Assembly: GCA_002439605.1 (NCBI GenBank)
Contig: DJOI01000042.1
Span: 1-16,105 of the forward strand
Source: Candidatus Segatella mututuai
GTDB taxonomy: Bacteria; Bacteroidota; Bacteroidia; Bacteroidales; Bacteroidaceae
Direction: 5' to 3'
Length of the DNA stretch: 16,105 nt
The first letter of the stretch is position 1. Each line of letters begins with the position of its first letter. Below the pieces are notes generated by a model. That model searched no databases, was not told the DNA's origin, and saw only the letters and a program-made list of their open reading frames with translations. Shown one piece after another: positions 8,607-13,283 of the stretch. The translations under genes and the position numbers were made by a program.

Positions 8607-10952
8607 TTACGGGATGACGATTTTTCTTCCCTTTACAATGTAGATTCCGCTCGGCAGGCCTTCGATGGATGTGCCTTTGCGTACCATCTGTCCGTTCATG
8701 TTGTAGATGGCGTTGGTTGTGGGTTTGTAAGCCACAGTTTGCGCAAATGGGTCGTCGGCGATGATGTCATCTATGCCCGTGGTCGTACTTTCCTGTGTGC
8801 CGTCCAGCCAAAATGTAACATCCTTGGAAGGAGAAGTCTTGGTGGCATCTTGGTCGGTGAGGTCGGTGAGCCTGAACCAGCAGCGGAATGCTTTCAGACC
8901 ATATTGCTTGGTGTCGGGCACTTTCCACAGGCTTCCGTTATTCATAAAATATGCACCGGAAAGGTCATCACGGCTTTCCTTGTTGTTGTTTACTTCGTCC
9001 GTGTAGAAGTATCCCTTGTTGTCCTTGGTGTAGTAGGTCTTCACCAAGGTGCCCTTGCATTCCATGTCTTCGTTTTCCGATTTCATGGTCGTGGTGGAGA
9101 CTCCATGCTGGTCGATGTACTTTTTGAGGTCGTCCCTGTTCAGTGTGATGCTGGAGATGTCGTAATGATTTGCGGCTATGCTTACTATTCCTCCTGTGTA
9201 TCGTGTCTCTCCATCCTGGTCGTTTGTTATGCCCTCGTTCTCGTCCAGCCAGTATTGGTTGCGCGATTTTCTTAAGCGTGGTGTTGTGTATTCACGGTTG
9301 TATCCAGCTTCTTTGGTAGGCTTGATGATGTAAGGGGTGAAGGCATGAAGCATGACGGTGCTGTCGTCTGAGGCTTCCACGCTCTTGAACTGCACGCTGT
9401 TGGCTGTGAGCTTGTACAGTCCAGCCAAGAGCACGTCGTCTCCGAAAGTGCGTTTCATCTGACCGTATGTTAGGTCAACAGGCAAGATAATGCTATTCCA
9501 CTTGTTGAGCGTGAACTTGCGGTTGAGGTGGAGCACGGTGTTCTTATATTCATCAGATGTTTGTGTCAGGTAGCTCAGGTCGGGGTTGTCCTCGTCGAGC
9601 ACAAGGTCTGGCTGTTCTGAGTCGCCGGCATAGAGCATACGGAAATTGTCGAAGGCCGTCCATTCGTTGGTTGGCGTGACGTTCTTGTCTCCATCAACCT
9701 CGATGCCGAACACAAGAGCATTTGTTCCTCCCAATGTCGTGAAGTCATCTTTAGTGACATGTATCATGACCTGATTTTCGTACTTGCCACTGTAGAATGC
9801 TTTTCCTGCCTCTAAGAGATTTGTAGGCCCGTTAGCTTCCAATGGGTTCAGGAGGGATGAGGAAAGAACTTTTTCGCCTCCGTAATAAAAGTTGAGAAAG
9901 TCAGAAACGAAGAGTTTCGCCAATCCATTTGTGTTACTGAATCCGTTGCATCTGATAATGAACCATCCTGGCTTTGTGATAGCTACGGTTTGTGCTAGTT
10001 TGATGTTGTGGCAGTTCTTGATATCTGCGCTAAAATACTTGCCATTCTCACAGAGGTATTTCTGGTCATTAGCCTTGTCGCCTTGATAGGACGTGTCTCC
10101 TGCGTATTTGTAGAATCCTTCTACTCCATAGCGTACGGCGTTGCTGTTTCCTCCTGTGGCAGCCCAATGTGCCAAATTTGTCTTGTCATAGTGGAAATTT
10201 GGATTTTGCAGCAGGAAGGTAGCTCCGATGGGTGTCGTCAAGTCGGAAGGAGATTTATCGAATAGCTCGTAATACTCTTTGACGGTTATCAGTTTCCATG
10301 TTTGGTAGTCTGTTTTCTCTGGAGAATCTGCCGTGGCCTCGCAGAGATTGCCTTCAGGGTCGTCGGGAATGGCGGTCAGGTATCTGTTGCCGTACGTCGA
10401 GATTTTATATACCTTGTTGGTCTTGGCGTCGTAGCCGTCGGCTTTCTCGAATTTCCAACCGAAGTTCCTGCTGTCGTCCGTTGGCTGGCAGTCGAGATAT
10501 ACGCCATTCTTCAAGGCATCGTTGTCTATGTATTGCACATAGCTGTCCTTGTTGTCTTTATTTGAAGCTTGAATATTTTGGTGGGTTCTGATGTTGTATG
10601 TACCAGAAGTCTTTGAGTTGTCGAAAATCCAAAGATATATGCCTGCTGTGCTCAGGCTGGCATGGCGGCCGTAAGAGCCCCCGATGTTGAAAAACTTCTG
10701 CCCCCCCATGTTGAAGAGCAAGAAAGTCTTGCTTCGAGCTGCATCGCTATTAGGGGTTTCACGGTTGGAGTTGTCCGTGTTGATGATGTCTGCGGGATCA
10801 GAACCAACCAAGTGATCGACATCTATGTCAATCTTGTCTTGTGCCATCGACTTACAAAAGGCAAGACCACAAAAGACTGCCATGGCCCACATCCTGAACT
10901 TGTGCCCACCTTTGTGGCGGCACTTCTTCTTTGAATAGTTTAATAGAGTCAT
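8607..10952 (-). CDS. Large exported multidomain protein with short type A sorting-like C-terminus
   Basis: The 781-residue product carries a signal peptide: a basic N-region (KKKCRHKGGHKFR), a hydrophobic core at about 21-35 and a likely type I cleavage after SMA (37|38). AFC does not fit a lipobox. Three beta-rich regions follow. Residues 75-225 resemble the ricin-like trefoil regions of Prevotella secreted proteins (FLLFNMGGQKFFNIGG, then YLTAIPDD, then WKL). Residues 243-442 resemble a jelly-roll ligand-binding domain (FLLQNPNFHYD to AFDNFRMLYAG). Residues 474-545 match a common Bacteroidales extracellular module (FTLNKWNSIILPVDLTYGQM to FTPYIIKP). The end (748-781, AIYNMNGQMVRKG to GLPSGIYIVKGRKIVIP) resembles a short T9SS type A sorting region. 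I see no catalytic motif. It is probably a secreted or surface binding protein; the domain calls come from pattern memory. It is encoded opposite to its housekeeping neighbours. Confidence 0.85.
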   Translation of the reverse strand: MTLLNYSKKKCRHKGGHKFRMWAMAVFCGLAFCKSMAQDKIDIDVDHLVGSDPADIINTDNSNRETPNSDAARSKTFLLFNMGGQKFFNIGGSYGRHASLSTAGIYLWIFDNSKTSGTYNIRTHQNIQASNKDNKDSYVQYIDNDALKNGVYLDCQPTDDSRNFGWKFEKADGYDAKTNKVYKISTYGNRYLTAIPDDPEGNLCEATADSPEKTDYQTWKLITVKEYYELFDKSPSDLTTPIGATFLLQNPNFHYDKTNLAHWAATGGNSNAVRYGVEGFYKYAGDTSYQGDKANDQKYLCENGKYFSADIKNCHNIKLAQTVAITKPGWFIIRCNGFSNTNGLAKLFVSDFLNFYYGGEKVLSSSLLNPLEANGPTNLLEAGKAFYSGKYENQVMIHVTKDDFTTLGGTNALVFGIEVDGDKNVTPTNEWTAFDNFRMLYAGDSEQPDLVLDEDNPDLSYLTQTSDEYKNTVLHLNRKFTLNKWNSIILPVDLTYGQMKRTFGDDVLLAGLYKLTANSVQFKSVEASDDSTVMLHAFTPYIIKPTKEAGYNREYTTPRLRKSRNQYWLDENEGITNDQDGETRYTGGIVSIAANHYDISSITLNRDDLKKYIDQHGVSTTTMKSENEDMECKGTLVKTYYTKDNKGYFYTDEVNNNKESRDDLSGAYFMNNGSLWKVPDTKQYGLKAFRCWFRLTDLTDQDATKTSPSKDVTFWLDGTQESTTTGIDDIIADDPFAQTVAYKPTTNAIYNMNGQMVRKGTSIEGLPSGIYIVKGRKIVIP

Positions 10953-11073
10953 ACTACTTTTTTTACTTTTATTTTTTTTGTTATCCGATAATATTATCCT
11001 TTATGGACAGTGATAGTTATCCTTCTATGTATAAATAAGAGTGCTTCCTGTGTCCTCCTTTTTATATGCGTTG

Positions 11074-11107
11074 CAAAAGTAATACAATTCTATAAGCTGG
11101 GAACAAA
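11074..11107 (-). promoter_or_regulatory. Candidate proximal promoter of the exported-protein gene
   Basis: On the minus strand TTTG (11107-11104) precedes TACTTTTG (11081-11074) by 22 bp. The second element is a perfect match to the Bacteroidetes -7 consensus TAnnTTTG; the spacing is slightly longer than the usual 19-21. Transcription would begin near 11067 and give a leader of about 115 nt before the ATG at 10952. Confidence 0.55.
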
Positions 11108-11189
11108 AAACGACATAATTTAATAAAATTAGCATTTAATAACAAAAAACAGAATCCAAAGTCCCAACCAGTGAGTATGTTACTATCTC

Positions 11190-11271
11190 CGTTCCGTACT
11201 ACGGAACGTCTGTTCCGAACTACGGAATGTACGTTCTGAACTTGCGAACGCCCGTTCCGTACTACGGAACG
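11190..11271. repeat. Array of four 19-bp palindromes with 21-bp period
   Basis: Units start at 11190, 11211, 11232 and 11253, each 19 bp with 2-bp spacers (TC, TA, CC). Units 1 and 4 are identical, CGTTCCGTACTACGGAACG, a perfect inverted repeat around one central base. Unit 2 (TGTTCCGAACTACGGAATG) and unit 3 (CGTTCTGAACTTGCGAACG) are diverged copies that keep GTTC on the left and GAA on the right. The 21-bp spacing equals two helical turns, so identical faces of each site would line up. No T-tract follows, so this is not a terminator. Either an operator array or a row of RNA hairpins is possible. Confidence 0.95.
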
Positions 11272-11286
11272 AAGATTTCTATTAGG

Positions 11287-11321
11287 CAAAGATACAATTT
11301 GCATGTGGCTCTGCCACCAAG
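11287..11321 (-). promoter_or_regulatory. Possible distal minus-strand promoter next to the palindrome array
   Basis: A perfect -7 box, TATCTTTG, lies on the minus strand at 11294-11287. The upstream element is poor: CTTG at 11321-11318, with a 23-bp gap. If it works, transcription would start near 11280, about 10 bp before the palindrome array, and run through the array towards the exported-protein gene. Confidence 0.35.
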
Positions 11322-11359
11322 AAATTGTTCATTAGGAAGTTCGATGCATTTCCTTCTGT

Positions 11360-11385
11360 AATTTGGATGATTGCGGATGTTCATT
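11360..11385 (+). repeat. 26-bp inverted repeat, right copy
   Basis: It begins AATTTGGATGATTGCGGAT on the plus strand and matches the copy at 8300-8325 (minus strand) at 24 of 26 positions. It lies between the palindrome array and the DUF3467 promoter, so the two copies bracket the exported-protein gene pair about 3.06 kb apart, with the GGAT ends facing outward. Confidence 0.8.
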
Positions 11386-11430
11386 TTTCTTTTATTTTAA
11401 TGGCCACATTTATTAAAAAGCCTCAAAAAG

Positions 11431-11462
11431 TTTGCTATCCTCAGATTTTTTCCGTAAGTTTG
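11431..11462 (+). promoter_or_regulatory. Promoter of the DUF3467 gene
   Basis: TTTG at 11431-11434 and TAAGTTTG at 11455-11462 are separated by 20 bp, a full match to the Bacteroidetes primary-sigma promoter TTTG-N19-21-TAnnTTTG. Transcription would start near 11469, giving a leader of roughly 33 nt. Its presence shows that the gene does not depend on read-through from rpoC, which is blocked by the terminator at 8225. Confidence 0.85.
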
Positions 11463-11501
11463 CATCTAAATTCGTATTTCGCCTTATAAACTTAAATAAA
11501 T

Positions 11502-11822
11502 ATGGAAGATAATAAAAAGAACAATCAAAATCAGTTCCAGATGGGAATTAATCCCGACGTGGCCGAGGGCATTTACTCAAATCTTGCCCTCATTACCCAT
11601 TCCAGCTCCGATTTCATCTTGGATTTTGCATGCGCATTGCCGGGAATGCCACAGCCACAAATCAAGAGCCGTGTCATCATGGCTCCAGAACATGCCAAGC
11701 GCTTGTTGCAAGCTTTGCAGAGCAATATTTATAACTATGAGCAGACGTTTGGTAAAATAAAGATGCCTAATGAGCCCGAGCGTACTATCGCACCATTCAA
11801 TATTCCAAAGGGTGAGGCATAG
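11502..11822 (+). CDS. DUF3467 family protein
   Basis: This is a 106-residue soluble protein with no signal peptide or membrane segment. The N-terminus is polar and Asn/Gln/Lys-rich (MEDNKKNNQNQFQM). The core INPDVAEGIYSNLALITHSSSDFILDFACALPGMP, continuing into a segment (about 59-80) with RVIMAPEHAKRLLQALQ, is the pattern I recognise as DUF3467. The family's biochemical role is unknown to me. In Bacteroidetes it typically lies directly after rpoC and before the str operon, which is exactly its place here apart from the inserted minus-strand module, so a link with transcription or translation is an inference from context only. It has its own promoter (11431-11462) and a terminator about 125 bp after its stop, so it is probably monocistronic. 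Confidence 0.85.
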   Translation: MEDNKKNNQNQFQMGINPDVAEGIYSNLALITHSSSDFILDFACALPGMPQPQIKSRVIMAPEHAKRLLQALQSNIYNYEQTFGKIKMPNEPERTIAPFNIPKGEA

Positions 11823-11948
11823 ATTGAAAGGCGTGATGTTTTTTTAAAAAGGGGTTTTGGCGTGCATCTTGGTCGTACGGGAAAGATGTTGCTTTGGGGC
11901 TTGTTTCTTGGGCAGGTGTTTGCCTTAACTCCTTCGCATGTTCTACTT

Positions 11949-11978
11949 CTGAACTTAGGAAAGTTCAGCTCTTTTTTT
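11949..11978 (+). terminator. Rho-independent terminator after the DUF3467 gene
   Basis: CTGAACTT (11949-11956) and AAGTTCAG (11961-11968) form a perfect 8-bp stem with an AGGA loop. Three bases later there is a run of seven T (11972-11978). It isolates the DUF3467 transcript from the rpsL operon. Confidence 0.82.
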
Positions 11979-12103
11979 ATTCCAACTCTATCTTCCGAGG
12001 ACGTAATCCGTTCGTCATGTGCATATATTTGCGCTTAAAAAATACAACGAAAGTTATATAAAGTTAAATATAGCTTTATTGAAAAAGTTTCCATTTTGAT
12101 TAA

Positions 12104-12135
12104 TTAGGTGTTTTACGAGAAAAGTCGTATCTTTG
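12104..12135 (+). promoter_or_regulatory. Promoter of the rpsL-rpsG-fusA operon
   Basis: TATCTTTG at 12128-12135, followed by CACCCC, is a perfect TAnnTTTG -7 box in the form common at Bacteroidetes housekeeping genes. The upstream element is weak: TTAG at 12104-12107 lies at the right distance (20 bp). The very AT-rich DNA just upstream could act as an UP-like element. Expected transcription start is near 12141, leaving a leader of about 80 nt that contains only a weak GCCA/TGGC stem. Confidence 0.72.
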
Positions 12136-12219
12136 CACCCCGAAACTGGCCATAGATTGTTTGGCTTGTAATGGATTTGACAATAACAAAACAAAAATAA
12201 TAAATTAAAAAGTAAAATT

Positions 12220-12600
12220 ATGCCTACTATTTCACAATTGGTAAGAAAAGGCAGACGAGTTCTCGTAGACAAGAGCAAGTCACCAGCTTTGGACTCATGC
12301 CCTCAGCGTCGTGGTGTTTGCGTTCGTGTTTACACGACAACTCCAAAGAAGCCTAATTCGGCAATGCGTAAGGTTGCCCGTGTTCGTTTGACAAACTCTA
12401 AGGAGGTTAACTCTTACATCCCAGGAGAGGGCCACAACTTGCAGGAGCACTCAATCGTGTTGGTTCGTGGCGGTCGTGTTAAGGACCTCCCAGGTGTTCG
12501 CTATCACATCGTTCGTGGAACTCTTGATACCGCAGGTGTGGCAAACCGCACACAGCGTCGTTCCAAGTACGGAGCTAAGCGTCCAAAGGCCAAGAAGTAA
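12220..12600 (+). CDS. rpsL: 30S ribosomal protein S12
   Basis: S12 sits at the decoding centre of the small subunit and governs accuracy. The 126-residue product is full length and highly conserved: RRGVCVRVYTTTPKKPNSAMRKVARVRLTN, in pieces around 30-59, and GEGHNLQEHS through RGGRVKDLPGVRYH at 69-96. K43 and K88, the classical streptomycin-resistance positions (counting Met), are wild type. D89, the residue methylthiolated in E. coli, is present. The C-terminus is basic (SKYGAKRPKAKK). It is the first gene after the operon promoter; rpsG follows after an unusually long, structured 182-bp gap. Confidence 0.99.
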   Translation: MPTISQLVRKGRRVLVDKSKSPALDSCPQRRGVCVRVYTTTPKKPNSAMRKVARVRLTNSKEVNSYIPGEGHNLQEHSIVLVRGGRVKDLPGVRYHIVRGTLDTAGVANRTQRRSKYGAKRPKAKK

Positions 12601-12626
12601 TCTTTGCCAACGCCGAAAATCCAGAA

Positions 12627-12654
12627 AGTTCACGATCGGAGAAGGTCGAGAACT
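12627..12654 (+). promoter_or_regulatory. RNA hairpin just after rpsL
   Basis: AGTTC pairs with GAACT (12627-12631 with 12650-12654) and CGATC with GGTCG (12633-12637 with 12644-12648, one G-T pair). The two helices are separated by a single A-A mismatch and capped by GGAGAA. It begins 27 nt after the rpsL stop. No T-tract follows directly, so it is not a standard terminator. In E. coli the rpsL-rpsG gap is where S7 binds its own message, and this hairpin could have that job here; that is inference. Confidence 0.6.
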
Positions 12655-12695
12655 GAGGAAAAAGAAATATTTTTTATTTAAAACGTTTTGCTGGA

Positions 12696-12742
12696 GAAGT
12701 GACAGGTTGAGTAAATACTCGGGTGCGAGTGTTGAAGTGACA
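12696..12742 (+). promoter_or_regulatory. Overlapping alternative hairpins flanked by direct repeats, upstream of rpsG
   Basis: GAAGTGACA occurs at 12696-12704 and 12734-12742. Between the copies, GAGT (12709-12712) can pair with ACTC (12717-12720) around AAAT, or ACTCG (12717-12721) can pair with CGAGT (12726-12730) around GGTG. The two hairpins share ACTC and so exclude each other. This is the kind of layout used in translational switches, and it ends 40 nt before the rpsG start. Confidence 0.5.
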
Positions 12743-12782
12743 AAGAACAGCCCCATGCAGAATTTAATTTTTTTCTTTAAAA

Positions 12783-13259
12783 ATGAGAAAAGCAAAACCA
12801 AAGAAGAGAGTGATCCTTCCAGATCCAGTCTTCAACGACCAAAAGGTCTCTAAATTCGTGAATCATTTGATGTATGATGGTAAGAAAAATACATCTTATG
12901 AGATTTTCTACAATGCACTCGATACCGTTAAGGCAAAGATGGCTAACGAGGAGAAGTCTGCGCTTGAGATTTGGAAGCAGGCTCTCGACAACATCACTCC
13001 GCAGGTGGAGGTGAAGAGCCGTCGTATCGGTGGTGCTACTTTCCAGGTTCCTACTGAAATCCGTCCCGATCGCAAGGAGAGTATCTCTATGAAGAACCTT
13101 ATCGCTTTCGCTCGCAAGCGTGGTGGTAAGACCATGGCAGACAAGTTGGCTGCTGAGATCATGGATGCTTACAACAACCAGGGCGGCGCATTCAAGCGTA
13201 AGGAAGATATGCATCGTATGGCTGAGGCTAACCGTGCATTTGCTCACTTTAGATTCTAA
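12783..13259 (+). CDS. rpsG: 30S ribosomal protein S7
   Basis: S7 nucleates assembly of the 30S head by binding 16S rRNA and contacts E-site tRNA. The 158-residue product starts MRKAKPKKRVILPDPVFND and contains the conserved stretches FVNHLMYDGKK (26-36) and ITPQVEVKSRRIGGATFQVP (71-90), with the basic RKRGGKTMADKLAAEI later and a terminal RMAEANRAFAHFRF. No residues are missing. The ATG follows an A/T-rich leader (TTTCTTTAAAA) without a Shine-Dalgarno motif. It lies 182 bp after rpsL and 24 bp before fusA. In enterobacteria S7 represses this operon by binding the rpsL-rpsG gap; the structured gap here makes a similar mechanism plausible. Confidence 0.99.
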   Translation: MRKAKPKKRVILPDPVFNDQKVSKFVNHLMYDGKKNTSYEIFYNALDTVKAKMANEEKSALEIWKQALDNITPQVEVKSRRIGGATFQVPTEIRPDRKESISMKNLIAFARKRGGKTMADKLAAEIMDAYNNQGGAFKRKEDMHRMAEANRAFAHFRF

Positions 13260-13283
13260 TTTAATTAAATAGGTAAAAAGAAA

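Larger units (their letters stand above)
10953..11501. other. Divergent intergenic region, 549 bp
   Basis: No gene is supported here. The region separates the minus-strand exported-protein gene from the plus-strand DUF3467 gene. In order it holds an A-rich start region and leader for the exported protein, with GGATAA three times on the minus strand (plus-strand positions 10981, 10994 and 11017). Then come candidate minus-strand promoters near 11074-11107 and 11287-11321, the palindrome array at 11190-11271, the right copy of the 26-bp repeat at 11360-11385, and the DUF3467 promoter at 11431-11462. Confidence 0.85.
11823..12219. other. Intergenic region between the DUF3467 gene and rpsL, 397 bp
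   Basis: No gene is supported. The first 125 bp are an untranslated tail without recognised structure. A terminator follows at 11949-11978. A strongly AT-rich stretch at about 12036-12120 may help recruit polymerase to the rpsL promoter at 12104-12135. The last 80 bp are the rpsL leader, which ends in an A-rich tract before the ATG at 12220. Confidence 0.85.

Noticed and set aside
8592..9275. Plus-strand reading frames across 8592-10934
   Set aside because: They are antisense to the 781-residue gene, whose signal peptide, domain motifs and C-terminal pattern show the minus strand to be coding.
11062..11304. An 80-residue minus-strand reading frame with a heptad repeat (VVRN-containing)
   Set aside because: The 21-bp period of the palindrome array is a multiple of three, so any open frame shows a seven-residue repeat. 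The frame starts inside the TATCTTTG promoter-like box, and the rest looks like translated AT-rich intergenic DNA.
11855..11892. Weak hairpin CATCTT/AAGATG after the DUF3467 gene
   Set aside because: Only six pairs around a 12-base loop and no T-tract; the convincing terminator is at 11949-11978.
11886..12038. A 50-codon plus-strand frame starting MLLWGLFLGQVFA, in frame with the DUF3467 stop (no stops from 11823 to 12035)
   Set aside because: It runs through a perfect terminator hairpin and T-tract (11949-11978), has no recognisable homology and no Bacteroidetes-type start context. A single open stretch of about 70 codons is not rare enough to claim readthrough or a gene.
12599..12608. AATCTTTG just after the rpsL stop, resembling a -7 box for rpsG
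   Set aside because: The first base of TAnnTTTG is wrong and there is no TTTG element about 20 bp upstream.
12467..12853. 128-residue plus-strand and 116-residue minus-strand frames spanning the rpsL-rpsG gap
   Set aside because: Both overlap rpsL and one overlaps rpsG; they are shadow frames of conserved ribosomal protein genes.
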